The position numbers were made by a program, and so were the translations under genes. The notes under the pieces were generated by a model. It saw only the letters and a program-made list of their open reading frames with translations, was not told where the DNA came from and searched no databases. Below, in pieces: positions 53,625 to 64,000 of a stretch of 64,000 nt of DNA. The DNA comes from Falciphora oryzae (Eukaryota; Ascomycota; Sordariomycetes; Magnaporthales; Magnaporthaceae): positions 1,944,423 through 2,008,422 of the forward strand of contig JNVV01000001.1 of NCBI GenBank assembly GCA_000733355.1, written 5' to 3'. Positions within the stretch are counted from its first letter, which is position 1. Each line of letters starts with the position of its first letter.

Positions 53625-55804
53625 TTTGGATATTGAGAAACTGATAGATTCGTACCGTGAGAAAGAGGGAAGAGAAAATTGGACACAGCAGTGGTCTTTG
53701 GCAGGAGTTGGTGGTCTTAAGATCTCTTGTCCTGCAGGCTGGGCTCTGTTGTTGTTGGGTTGCTGAACGACGAGGGGTTTTGCAAGTCGTAGGTGGGGTC
53801 CATGGGGTTACCTGCCCGACCACGGGAGCCCCTCCATGTCCGATGCCAGGTACCGCTAGGTAACTTTTCACGATGGTCTCCATCACCTTCTCCGACTTTC
53901 TGTTGTTCTTCCTTCATCTGCTAGGTCTTCTCTTCTCTTCCACTCTCATTTGAGATTTCTTTCTGTCAATTTACCAATCCCCGGCCTATTCATTACTGAA
54001 AAGTTACCTTTGTCGGTACCCATACGCAAACGTAAACTGCCTGCAGAGTGGGAACGAATCTCCAAACTGGAGCTCCCATTCCACACGTGACTAGGGTGGC
54101 CCGGACGGATTTATAAAGCGGTCGCAGTAAAAAAAAAAAAAAAAAAAAAAAATTGGACGGACGGACTTCCTCTCGCTCCAGCTTCATTTTCTTTCCGTGG
54201 TCACTTGACTCCGGCCACCGCTGCCCAAAACAGCAGCAAACGGTTGATCGGTCGGGCAGAGAGGTATGTTTTGTTTATTGCTGTCCAGTGCAGTCATTCG
54301 CGGTTGCATTTTTTTTTTTTTTTTCCTCGTTCGTCTCCTGGAATGATGACAATCTCTTCTTAAGAACGGCCAACTGAATCCTCATGTTGATCCAATCAAT
54401 TATCAAGCTCAACAGTCTGACTCCCACACCACTAGCACATCTTGTTTTCCTTTTTTTATCTTCAAGCTGTCGTCTCGGTGTCTTTCTGGCAGGGCTTTCG
54501 TGGCTAACATAAAAGCTCCAGGTTCCTCCCTCTCTCGATCACCGATTTGATAGGTTCGTCACCGCATGATCTGTCGGAAATCCTATGTGTTTTATGTGGC
54601 GGGTTTCTTTGGGGAACACGACGTGCACTCCATGGCCGCCCAATTCAGATGATCATGTCGGAGACTCGGCTCCAGGGTGGGTTGCCGACAAATGTCGGAC
54701 TGCCCACGGTATTTTCTTGCGTGGTTATGCTGCGATGGGAGACCACCGACCACAAGAAATAGAGTCAGGAAAAAAAAAAAAAAAAGAAATAAGAATTAAA
54801 TACAAACATCAAGTGTTGTCCAATGACGTTCCCTAGAGTGGCAGCATAGCCTGTTTGCGTGCATCCCTTTTCGTGTCCTCGTGTGACATGAGTTGTATGC
54901 AGGAAGCCTTGCGGTGCGTGGCAGGACTTGCATGCGAGCAGCTGCCTGGTGACCCGGTCGGGCTGTATGCAACATGTACAGCCCGATACCCGAACGGGCG
55001 CTCCGATGCCCCGGCATCTGGACGTCGACGTGTGGGCGAGGCCTCGGTGATCCACGCGATGGGCAGACATGACATCTCCGGTCCTTTATCAACGACCCTT
55101 AAGGGTGTTCTTTGACAGCTCGTCTACTCCGGTTGGCTTGGAAAAGCCGCCGCCATTATCTAAAGGTGTCGGTGGTTACAGAAGAGGAGACAATGCTCCA
55201 TAGAACCTCGCCAGTTCCCAAGGGTCCAAGAGTGGGGATGAGCGATGCACTGTCGTCGCCTCGCCCGTCCTCAAAGGACACGAACCATACCCCTTTCCTC
55301 GGCCTCTATTCGGAACATCCAACAAGACAACGAATTTCAATCGTCATACCCCTCGTTTAGTCTTCAACCCTTTCCCGAATCATGGACGCCCGGGAGCGAG
55401 ACGTTCTTGAAGTCTCGCCGCTCCAAACCAGGCGGGTACAACCAGTCGGTTAGGTGCCTGTCGGTACCTCTGAAATTCAGTATGATGTGACCTGGTATCG
55501 TAAAACAAGAATAGGGCCCGGTACCCAGTCCACGGCCCGGTGTAGCCCGGAATCATATATACCACCGCCCCAACCCCACTCAACTTCCGCCAGGCGTATA
55601 GGAGACAGAAAAGAACGCTCCAGATGGCGGCTGATAGTCAAAGCAACTGATAGCTGTCAGGGGCGGAGTTCTGAAGATGGTTTGTTTTGCTTTTTTTGTT
55701 TCTTTTTTCCCATTTTTTTTTCTGACACGAGTTGTTTTTTTTCGGTTTTCCTCCCATTTTTGTTTGTTTTCCCTCAGGCCCAAGTCGGAGGGCGGAGACA
55801 GCTA
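53625..55804. other. Intergenic, NTF2 5' to DUF7918-like 3'
   Basis: No gene supported. It contains the NTF2 promoter and leader (pyrimidine-rich), an A24 run at 54129-54152, T-rich and A-rich runs near 54309-54325 and 54770-54786, and T-rich sequence at 55680-55770 next to the following gene's stop codon. Confidence 0.5.
54129..54152 (+). repeat. A24 homopolymer
   Basis: Twenty-four consecutive A about 500 bases upstream of the NTF2 start (T-run in the NTF2 sense). Confidence 0.9.
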
Positions 55805-57672
55805 TCATAGCTCTTCGTCTTCCTCCTCCTTGATGCGCGATGGCTGTTGCGGAGTCTGCGGGATTTGACCAGCCTGGACTTGGGCGAGGATGCTTCCTAG
55901 GCCCACAGCCTGAGTGAACTTCTCGTCGTCATGAACGCTGGCACGGTGCTTCTTGAGGGGGCTGCCGATGGTCGACTCCTCAGGGGCGCTCTTGCCTCCG
56001 AAGAGAGGACCACCGAATCCGGCGTTCGATGATGGCGCTGGCGACATGGCTTCCCCGAGCATCTTCGTCTGCGGGGTAGATTTGTCTGCAGGCGGGCTCG
56101 CCCTAGGCGACTTTTGCGGCGAGACCGACGACGCTGCAACGCTATCCGGGTCTGCCGACCGTGCCCTCTTAAGCTAATTTTCGTAACTTCGTCAGCCGAC
56201 GCCGCCCTCATGATACTACCGAAGGCGAGTAAGTGCAACGGAGGTAACTTACGTGGATGCGCTCAACCCCGTCAGCCAACTCGCCAGAAAACTTGGCCTC
56301 CTCAGGGCTAAGGTTGCCGCGCGAGGGGCCTGTCTCCTTGTCGTCGATATCGTCCATCCTTTTCGTGACCAGGTCATCCTCGTCGCTGTCCGTATCAGGT
56401 TCCATGGTTATCGCGCCGGGGCTCCCGGCAATCGACTTCTTGCGTGATTTCCTTCGGCGGTCCGTGTCCGCGTTGTTATCACGGAATGTCGAGAAGCCCA
56501 CAGTGCCTGTTGTCTTGAGAGGACCGAGCTTCGGGAGCTCGATCTGGGCGGATCGCCGCTTGGCGTTGCTTGAGGGAGTTGCCTGTGTTCTGGACGAGGG
56601 AATGACACCCATTTTCTCCAGTTGGCCTAGAAAAGAGGACGGTTAGTTTCTGGCGGAAAAAGCGAACATCGGAAAAGCGGCACCACTTTAGCTAGGAGCT
56701 TGGAAAGCAAGGGAACCTACGTTTTCCACGGTAGAAAAATGTGAAGGTGGCATAGGGCTTTTCGGGGCCGTCAATGCCTGTGACCGTCTGGGTGCTGATG
56801 GTCTTGGGATCGAGGGTTTTGGGCTTCGCGAAGCTGGTGGTGTGCTCGACATCCGCCCCGACGGCACCAGACCCTCGGTTCTGGCCCGCACCCGACTCGT
56901 CGTCATCGTCATCGTGGGCGTCGAACTGGGGAGAGTACTCTCCCTTCTTGATCTCGCCCGAGGCCAGGACGCGGAACATGGCCACCTTTATCTGGCCCGT
57001 GGACTCGGGGATCTCGTCGTCCGAAGAGGTGGAGTCATCGTTGTCGGATCCCGAATCCATGGGTGAGGGGTTGCCGTTGGCGACCTTTTCCTGGCGGCGC
57101 TGCCTCTTCTCGTACTTTAGCCTGCGCTTTTCGAGCTTGTCGGCGGCGTCGTGTCCCTTGAGGTCGAGGCCATTCAGCCACCTCTCCAGAGCAACTTCCC
57201 GGAACAAGAACTCCCGCTCGGCGAGACCGCCGCCCTCCGCCTCGGGCACCTGGACCCATCTGCTGTTGACCCACGTCTCCTCGCCGGGTCGGAGCAGGGT
57301 GGCAACCTCCTCTTTGGCCCTTCCGTCGAAGTAGATGTACGCTGCTATCGTCTCATTCTCGGACGCGGTCAAAGGCATGTAGGGGTGGACGGTGCCGTGC
57401 TGACCCGGGGCGCCGACGAGGCGAGGCTTCGGGTTGGGGTTGTCTTCGGTTGCGGGCGGGGTCGAGTAGGGGATCGCCAGGCCCTTTGTGAGCAGGGTGA
57501 TGGAGATGGCGAACTTGGCGGGTTCTTGAACGCCCGTGTCGGTGTTTAGAGTCGGCTCGGGCACGGGTATGTACGAGGTGACCCTCGAGACCCGCGATTG
57601 CTTGACCACTCCATGCTCGGGAACAGGACCGTTCGCGTGGATGCTGACCGCGATGCCCTTGAAGCAGGGCAT
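55805..57672 (-). CDS. DUF7918-like fungal protein
   Basis: Function is unknown; fungal proteins of this kind carry an N-terminal globular DUF7918 domain. Exons (minus) are 56721-57672, 56253-56626 and 55805-56173, giving 564 aa. Introns are 94 bp (GTAGGT...CTAG) and 79 bp (GTAAGT...TTAG). The globular domain runs from MPCFKGIAVSIHANG to FTFFYRGKRQLEKMGVIP, with ETIAAYIYFDGR and STQTVTGIDGPEKPYATF. An acidic, Ser/Asp-rich insert (SGSDNDDSTSSDDE) and DDDDDESGAG interrupt it. The C-terminal half is disordered, basic and acidic, with RRRKSRKKS, SPLKKHRAS and a terminal EEEDEEL. Both KK/RR-type and SP sites suggest a nuclear, phosphorylated protein, which is inference. The family assignment rests on the FYR(x)RxQL-MGVIP ending of the domain. 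Confidence 0.85.
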
Positions 57673-59399
57673 GGTGGCGGCTACGGAAAAGGCAAAGAAA
57701 AAGAGAGGATTCCAGGACGGGAAGCTAGCGTTGTGAGCCCAGGGCCGGGTGCAACTTTTTTCTTCCTCTTCCTTCCTGCTCTTTTTTTTTTTTTTTTTTT
57801 CTTCGCCTGCTCTCCTTTCGGCGCAAAGACGGTGTAGTTATGGAGGCTATGCGGGGGAGGATTGAGGAAGTAGGCGGTGGAGTCGGCTGGACGGGGCGGT
57901 TCCGCTTGGGGGACCTTTGTTTGGTGACCCGCCTGGGCGGCCCTCTGGTTTATGTTCTGCGAGGCGTTTTGGGCAGGCGAGGGTCGAGGCAAGGATGTCG
58001 CGACAGGGTGCTGTCAAGACAGCACGGCATGCAAGCAAGCTAAGGCAGCCCGACCACGGCGGTCAAATGGCTGGTTTCGTTTGGGAGGGCGCGTGGTACT
58101 GGGATTGTGCGAGTTTTGACCAGCACGTCGGCTGGACAGCAAGCAGGCGTGCGGAAACGAGCTGTCGCTGCAGCATCAAATTTAGGTACCTCGTGCGTGC
58201 TGTGGTTTACGCTGCTTGGCGCTTGACGGCGGAAGTCGCGGTGGGGCGGTCGGAAAGCCGCTCCAACTCTGGACTTCAATGACTGATGGAGGGGTCTGGG
58301 AGCTCGAAATGGAGGAATCCAAAACCGACAAGCAGTGGTGGGCCAGGAAGAGACGAGAGAATGGCGAGGGACGGGAGAAGGACGTGCGGAGATAATAGGC
58401 CGCTTGACACAGCAAACTGTGGCTGCTTGTCGCCTGTTACAAGGGGGCTGGGAAGAAGCAGAGGAAAAAGAAGTAAAGCTGGCAGAGGAGCGCGATTGGA
58501 AGGGCATGCAATTTGGTTTGATGCTGATCGTCAGCTTCTTCCGGACGAGGCTGAGATTGGAGCTCCAGCTCATCGCTGCAGTCGCCGGTACCGGGAAGTA
58601 ACCCCATACTATGCAGAAAATCCAGCCATCGAACTCATGTACATAAATCACACACATCCTGCTGCTGCCCCGTTGTTTTCTCGGGGTTTGTCCTGCGAAT
58701 ACTTGCCATGGGAGCTGACGCGCAAAGCTACCTCTCGGTACCATCTTGTCTAGGAGAAATCGGGCACTGTGCTTCAGCAACCCGGGCCGTGTTATCTCAA
58801 GCCAACAATCCAATCTGTGTTGGGAATCACTCCAGCATCACTTTGCCGTAGGAGCCCGAGGAGTGGGGGTTGGGTCTTGACCGCCACGAGGCCAACTGCC
58901 ACATCACAGGTGGTGGCCCGCCAGACAGGGGTTCATCAACGCGATTGACTGACTAGCCGGTACCTGGCATTGCCCGCCGCCGAACTATCAGGAGCCACAC
59001 ATTCTCGCTGCTGTGTCTGTCGCGAACCGATGGTAGACAAAGACACCTGGCCCAGGGGCCCATTCGACGTCCCATGTGTTCATCTACTCCAGGTATCAAA
59101 TGTCTCCGCCTGGAGAAAATGACTTGGTCCCAAGAACAACCTGTCCGCATGCCCAACCTCCGAGGCCTCCGCTAGCTCAGTGCACTCCCAATGGTATCAA
59201 AGATCAGATCAAGAGAAGAGGGGAAAAGTCTTGGAAGAGTAGGCGCCGCGATTAAACCGTCAATGAGTCTACAATATGGCCGATTGCCACAGAATAATGA
59301 CTAGGATACGAGAAAGAAAAGGAAGAAAAAAAAAAGAAAGAAAAAAAAATCCGAACGCCCGCCCCTGTTCAAAGCGGAAATTGACCCATGGAAGAGATG
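57673..59399. other. Intergenic, DUF7918-like 5' to seipin 3'
   Basis: No gene supported. It includes a T20 run (57780-57800) in the promoter of the DUF7918-like gene. Short open frames on both strands between 58.0 and 58.8 kb show no family features. A-rich patches at 59318-59350 lie in the 3' flank of seipin. Confidence 0.5.
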
Positions 59400-60928
59400 T
59401 CAGCTTCCTGGGACGCTTCTCTGGGACGACCGCCGCCGGAGACTGCTGCTGCTGCTCCCCACCTCGCGGCCCTCGTCGTATCCTGTGCTCGCGGTGCTAT
59501 ACTCCCTCTTCCAGCGCTCATTGCGCTCGTCGTCTCCATCGTCCCAGTCCTCGACGCCGCCGGGCGAGCCCCTCGCGTCCCGCGCCGACGACACATGGCC
59601 GCCAGATGGCGATTTGAGGGACAGCCCTGCCGGTCTGCCCCGTGTGCTGCCGCCGGACTGATAACTCGGTGGCGGACCCTTGGCGGAAACACCGGTCGAC
59701 GACAGCTGCGTGCGGGGCGTAGGGGATAGCGCGATGCCCATGTCGTCGTCGTAGTCCTCCTCCTTCTTGATGCCGTGGTTCGCGCCGCCGGGTCCCGCGG
59801 CTAGAGCGCCCTTGCCGTCCTGTCGCGGCTCGTTCTTGATCACGGCCACTTCCGTCTTATCCTTGGGCGAGGGGCCCGCGCCGAGGCAGAGCGCCAGGAT
59901 CCCCCACGCGACCACCATGGACAGCATCGAGCATACCCAGAAGGCCGTGGTGAATATCACGAACGAGAGCAGCCAGTGGCGGTACATGAGCCAGCGCAGG
60001 CCGCTCAGCTGCGCCGTGAAGGTCACGCTGGCCGAGTACGTGCGCAGCGGCGGCTCCGCGCCCGTCTCCAGCTCCACCAGGAGCGTCCTCGGCCGCTGGC
60101 TGTCCACCGCAAACGACACCCTCTCGGCCAGCGGGACGGCCAGCACGGCCGTGGCGGATCTCGGAAGGGGGAACAGCATGTTCCAGCCCAGCAGGAGGAT
60201 CCTGGACGCGACGGAGACGACCGGGTCGGTGTATGGCATGAGCGCGGGTCGCGAGTCCGAGTACACGCACCGGTTCGGGTCGCGGAGGCTCCTGGGGTCG
60301 GTCTGGTGGGCCAGCGCGGTGCCGGGCGAGGGAACCGAGCCGGTCGACAAGTACATCGAGACCATGAAATTTCCCCTCTCCAGGTTGGCCGGCGAGCGCG
60401 GCAGGGTCAACGACACGGTGACATCGTAGTCCTGGGATTCTTTGACGAGCCGGCTCGGGAGCGACACGATCGCGTAGGGGTTTTCGGAGCGGCTGATGGG
60501 AGTCGGGAGGCAGTGTTGTCAGCTCCCGAAGAGCACAAGATACTTCGTTCATGTTTGCCCCTTGCTAGCCGGGGTCCCCATGCTGGACCAGGGCAGCATC
60601 CTGCATACCGAAGGATGGGGATACTAACCCGTATTGGAGATGCAGAGGAATCGTCGACACCTGGTCGGGAAGGTAGTTCTGGTAGAAGAGGAGGTATGCG
60701 AACGCCGACAGACCAAGAAGGACAAGCGAGGTGGTGACGAGTACGATGGTCTTCAGCACCGTACGTTGGGCTGTCTTCGAAGTCACGGCGCGGAAGCTGC
60801 CCTTGAGGTAGGAGTCCTGCGCGCGAGGACGACTCGTTAGCATGTGACGACGAGAGGCCAGACAGAGCGTAAGAATTTCGTCAGAAGAAAACACAAAAAG
60901 ACGCGAAATAACCAGGATGACTGACCAT
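59400..60928 (-). CDS. SEI1: Seipin
   Basis: Seipin is an ER membrane protein forming oligomers at lipid-droplet contact sites and controlling droplet size. Exons (minus) are 60926-60928 (just the ATG), 60629-60816 and 59400-60492, giving 427 aa. Intron 1 (109 bp) has GTCAGT, a CTAAC branch site and a GCGCAG acceptor; intron 2 (136 bp) has GTTAGT and ATCAG. The start reads MDSYLKGSFRAVTSKTAQRTV. TM1 is about 22-48; HLQYGRSENPYAIVSLPSRL opens the lumenal beta-rich domain, which has the conserved LPRSPANLERGNFMV. TM2 is about 237-267. The C-tail is disordered, acidic and Ser-rich. The upstream exon frame stays open, so a longer N-terminus (extra 70-100 residues) is possible; I prefer the short form. 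Confidence 0.88.
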
Positions 60929-61781
60929 TGCAGAGGAGTGCGGCGTGTCCGCATGCAGCTCTCGTGCTGTCGCCGCGCAGCTCTCTTCAACCCATTTGTT
61001 TTCCAGACTGGCGTGGAATGAACTGAGGGAGCGAGCTTGGGCTGGTGTTTGCGGTTCCGGGGTCCAGGGGCTACCCTCCATTCCGGCAGGCACGCCTTGA
61101 AGTGGGGGCACCCACGGAGATCTTGTGCCTGGTGACGACATGGCGCAGGCAGGAATTGGGGAAATTATGGACGCACACTGATGGGCAGTGAGAGCCGCCG
61201 CACATGAACATGGAAAGCAGTGCAAGATCTGGAATTGCATCTTTGCGAAGCGGTGGAAAGCAGCGAGCAAGCGGTTTATTGTAGATATTCCGTACAAACA
61301 GTGACAATTCTTTGACAATCTATGGTTGTGTGGATACAGTGCAATGCGCTTAACGCGAAGACAGAACGCTGAAAATCCATTGCATGTTCTGCGATATGCC
61401 GCTAGAAAACAAAGGACCCAAACGCGACAACAAGGCGGCCGAGAAAATGACCGGTCAAAAAGGAAAAAGAAAGAGAAAAAAAAAAGCAATGATCTAGAGA
61501 AAAAAAGTCATTAACATGGCATCCATGTGCAAAGAGAAATGGAGGTGAAGAAAAGAAAAGACTCGTACAAAGGGTTCGTAGAAGAAACAGAAAAAAGTGC
61601 TCTGACAACGTCCGTTGCCGACATATGCAGATGCTGCGTGAATATCAACCAGAATCATCGACTCAAACCAACCTTGACGTAATCCCCAAGCCGTCTGCCG
61701 TCTTCCGCCGACGACAGGTACCATGCATCCCACTCATTACGTACAAACCGCACCCTCCAACCCCCGTGATCCCGCCTTGGT
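60929..61781. other. Seipin leader and 3' flank of SH3 gene
   Basis: No separate gene. The first 380 bases remain open in the seipin frame and are probably its 5' UTR or an alternative N-terminal exon. The remainder is A/T-rich 3' flank of the SH3 protein gene. Confidence 0.5.
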
Positions 61782-64000
61782 CTAGCAAGGCTGGAGGTAG
61801 TTGCTGGGGACGAGGCCGACCTGGCCGTTGCCGCCGTGGATCTCGGCCTCCCACCAGCCGTCGTCCTGGTGGCGCAGGACGGCGAGAACGTCGCCCTTTG
61901 CGAAGCCAAGCTCTTCGGGGATGGCGGCCTGGTACATGTACAAGGCGCGAGCTGCAAAAGAATTAGTATCGATTATGCGGAACACCAAGGCGAAGAACTA
62001 AAGAGGAAGGACACTTACCAAAATGCATGATGGGACGACCGTCTCTCGTGTACTGGCGGCTCGTATCCGCAACGCTCTTGCTGCGCGTCCTCGCCGGCTG
62101 CACGGGACCGGGTCCTTCATAGAGGCTCATGCCCCTGGAGCCGGTGGCTGTGCCAGGGCGGCCACCACGACCGCGCTGCGACCCGCCGTACTGTGACCCG
62201 GCATACTGGGAGCCGCCGCCGTACACGTCATCCGGCACCGGCGCCAGCTGTACCGACATGTCCGCCTGCACGTGGCTGCTACCTGGCCTGGAGGACGAAT
62301 ACTCGTTGCGGAATGGGGCCGGGGACGCCGACCTCGCCATGTCGTTGGGCGAGTTGTGGCGGTAGTAGCCCGGCTCCGAGCCGCGGGCCTGCGTTCTGGA
62401 CGACGTAGACCCCACGGTGGGCGCATGAGAGGGCCGCCTCTGCTGCTGCGGCTGGTGGTGAGTCGGGTGCTGCGACTGGCTCCTGCGCTCGCTACCTCTG
62501 CCATACGGATTCGGCGAGACGGAACGGTGGCTCTGTTGCTGTGGGTTCGGCGAGGCAGAGCGATGCGAGCGCTGCTGTGGGTTCGGGGATGCGGAACGGT
62601 GGGAGCGCTGCTGCGGGTCCGCCATGCTGTTCGGACGAGGCGAGGCACTTCGAGGCGGTGCGGGAGAGGCGGCGCGGGGCATTTCGGCAGCTCCCCTGGT
62701 TGCGGGGCGGGGTGCTGAGGCATATCCGCCGCTGCCAGGTCCTGGGGACGCGGCCGCGGCGGGCTGGCTGAACAGGCTGCGGGTCTGGCTCACGAACTTT
62801 TGGGATGTCTCCTTCATGGCCCTGGAAGTGCACGCAGGCGAGGGAACTCCCAGCCTCTGAACCTGCTGGTCATACGACGGCGGCGGCGTGCCTCTCATGG
62901 CAGCCGCGACCGGGTCGTTGCCCCTGACAGACGCGGCAGTGCGGGACGCAGACTGAGCCCCGGGAGCAGGCGTGGAGATGCCGTGGTACATGTCAGCTGA
63001 GACACGCACCGACGACTGCTTGCCGACCTGCGTAACTCCCTTAAGCTCCGCAAGGGCCAAGGCAATCGGGTCATCTTCCGGTGTCTCGCTTGCTGCGGGC
63101 TCCTTCTTCCTTCCTGGAGTCGCCACAGGGAACACGTTCTGGCCGACGTTGAGGGCAAGGCTCGCGTTGGCGTCGATCGGGTCGGGGCTTGGCGCCCTAG
63201 CCTCGGCCGCTTGCTGGGGCTGGCTGCTGCTTCCTCCGTATGCTATCGGAGCGCGGGCGGAACCCTGCGAGGTTTGTGAAGGATGCCAAGTGTTCCGCAG
63301 CGATGCTGATGGCGGCTGCTGCATGTCCTTGTTGCTCTTGCGTCGGAAAGGGCTGTGGTTCTGGAAGAACCCACTCCTTTTTTTGATTGTGTTGTTCCTC
63401 TCCCTCTCCTGTTCCCGCTCCCTCTCCATCTGCCTCTCTTTCTCCTGCTCGCGCTCTCTCTCGAGCTGCCTCTCCCTCTCCCTCTCTTGCTCCATCTCCT
63501 TCTGCCTCTGCAGCTCCCGTTCCCTCTCTTTCTGCTGCTCTCGCTCCCTCTCCAGTTGGCGCTCCCTCTCCAACTGGCATTCCCTCTCCTGTCGTTCCCT
63601 CTCTTGTTGCTCCCTCTCTTGTTGCTCCCTCTCTTGTTGCTCTCGCTCCTGACGCTCCCTCTCCTGTCGCTCTCTCTCCAACTGCCTCTCTTTCTCTTGT
63701 CGCTCCCTCTCCACCTGTCTCTCCCTCTCCATCTGTCTCTCCCTCTCCATCTGTCTCTCCCTCTCTTGCCGCTCCCTCTCAATCTGCCGCTCCCTCTCCA
63801 TCTGCCGCTCTCTCTCCATCTGCCGCTCTCTCTCCATCTGCCGCTCCCTTTCGAGCTGCCTCTCTCGCTCCCGCTCCCTATCGGCTAGCAGCGGCGCGGG
63901 AGCCTGCTTGACAGGCGACGGCATCCCATTGGGTCCCTCCAAGTCGGAAACCGAGGTGGGGTTGGAGTACTCGCTATTGTCATCCCGGCTGGAGGGCCGC
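61782..64000 (-). CDS. SH3-domain protein with long Glu-Arg-Gln coiled repeat (5' end outside window)
   Basis: Visible exons (minus): 62019 to beyond 64000, and 61782-61951. The 67-bp intron has GTAAGT, an ACTAAT branch site and a TTTGCAG acceptor. The frame is open to the window edge, so the start is outside. The visible N-terminal part (RPSSRDDNSEYSNPTS) leads into about 170 residues of hexapeptide-like repeats such as MERERQ, a long charged coiled coil or single alpha-helix. A Ser/Pro/Gln-rich linker with SASPNPQQRSHR repeats follows. The C-terminus is an SH3 domain: ARALYMYQAAIPEELGFAKG, DDGWWEAEIHG and GLVPSNYLQP. A C-terminal SH3 after a long linker is seen in F-BAR cytokinesis proteins of the Cdc15/Imp2/Hof1 type. 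The part that would decide this is not in the window. Confidence 0.75.
63370..63890 (-). repeat. 18-bp tandem repeat coding for (x-E-R-E-R-Q)n
   Basis: About 520 bp of imperfect 15-18-bp tandem units (CTCCCTCTCCATCTGTCT-like on the plus strand) encode MERERQ, QEREQ and LERERQ units within the SH3 protein. Units keep frame and are near-identical in places (four MERERQ-type copies in a row), suggesting recent slippage or unequal crossing-over. Confidence 0.9.

Noticed and set aside
60881..61489. Separate 202-codon gene upstream of seipin
   Set aside because: Its frame runs into the seipin start and a plausible intron; more likely leader or alternative N-terminus.
63355..63911. Plus-strand frames opposite the SH3 protein repeat
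   Set aside because: Antisense reading of the 18-bp repeat gives Leu/Pro/Ser repeats; the minus frame continues into a real SH3 domain.
1..64000. CRISPR arrays, insertion sequences, rRNA or intact tRNA genes, intact retroelements
   Set aside because: No direct-repeat/spacer pattern, transposase, rRNA match or foldable tRNA was found by eye; only the tRNA-like element at 37.1-37.3 kb.

Overview
The window looks like nuclear DNA of a filamentous ascomycete (Pezizomycotina, probably Sordariomycetes). The genes are mostly short-intron genes: introns run about 57-312 bp, with GTRNGT-like donors and CTRAC-type branch sites. The gene set includes a DASH subunit, a complex I subunit, AIM21, TVP18, a seipin and a DUF7918-like protein. 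Intergenic DNA is rich in A/T homopolymers and pyrimidine tracts. No prokaryotic, viral or CRISPR features were seen. Splice models were built by hand. Every complete multi-exon model keeps frame and ends at its stop codon.

Layout. 0-12.6 kb is gene dense: the 3' part of the DNA2 nuclease-helicase (+, cut by the window edge), the ESSS/NDUFB11 subunit of complex I (+), mitochondrial branched-chain aminotransferase (-), a SCY1-type pseudokinase (+) and a class I sirtuin (-). A 2.7 kb spacer follows, then a PMC1/NCA-type calcium P-ATPase (15.3-19.8 kb, -). Next is a 5.2 kb gene-free stretch with a (GCTTT)12 microsatellite, then a SurE-TTL fusion of the PBY1 type (25.1-28.2 kb, -). From 29.5 to 34.1 kb lie an unrecognised basic/acidic protein (-), DASH subunit DUO1 (+) and RNase H2 subunit B (-). 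A 4.6 kb low-gene stretch contains a tRNA-like Pol III element and what looks like a decayed gene. MCM10 (+) and AIM21 (-) are convergent at 38.7-45.6 kb. After a 4.8 kb spacer come TVP18 (-), NTF2 (-), a DUF7918-like protein (-), seipin (-) and, running off the right edge, an SH3 protein with a long Glu-Arg-Gln repeat (-).

Functionally, DNA2, RNase H2B (with a C-terminal PIP box) and MCM10 all act at the replication fork or in Okazaki-fragment processing. DUO1 couples kinetochores to microtubules. The upstream regions of DUO1, RNase H2B and MCM10 contain MluI cell-cycle-box sequences (ACGCGT or its core), consistent with G1/S control by MBF. The remaining genes are ordinary housekeeping genes: membrane traffic, lipid droplets, nuclear import, calcium export, mRNA decay and amino-acid metabolism.

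I did not find a convincing new multi-gene system. The items most worth a second look are the unrecognised 466-aa protein sharing a promoter with DUO1, the tRNA-like/decayed-gene locus at 36-37.3 kb, the microexon gene starts (NTF2, TVP18, the Ca-ATPase, seipin), and a strong-context overlapping uORF on the SCY1 gene.
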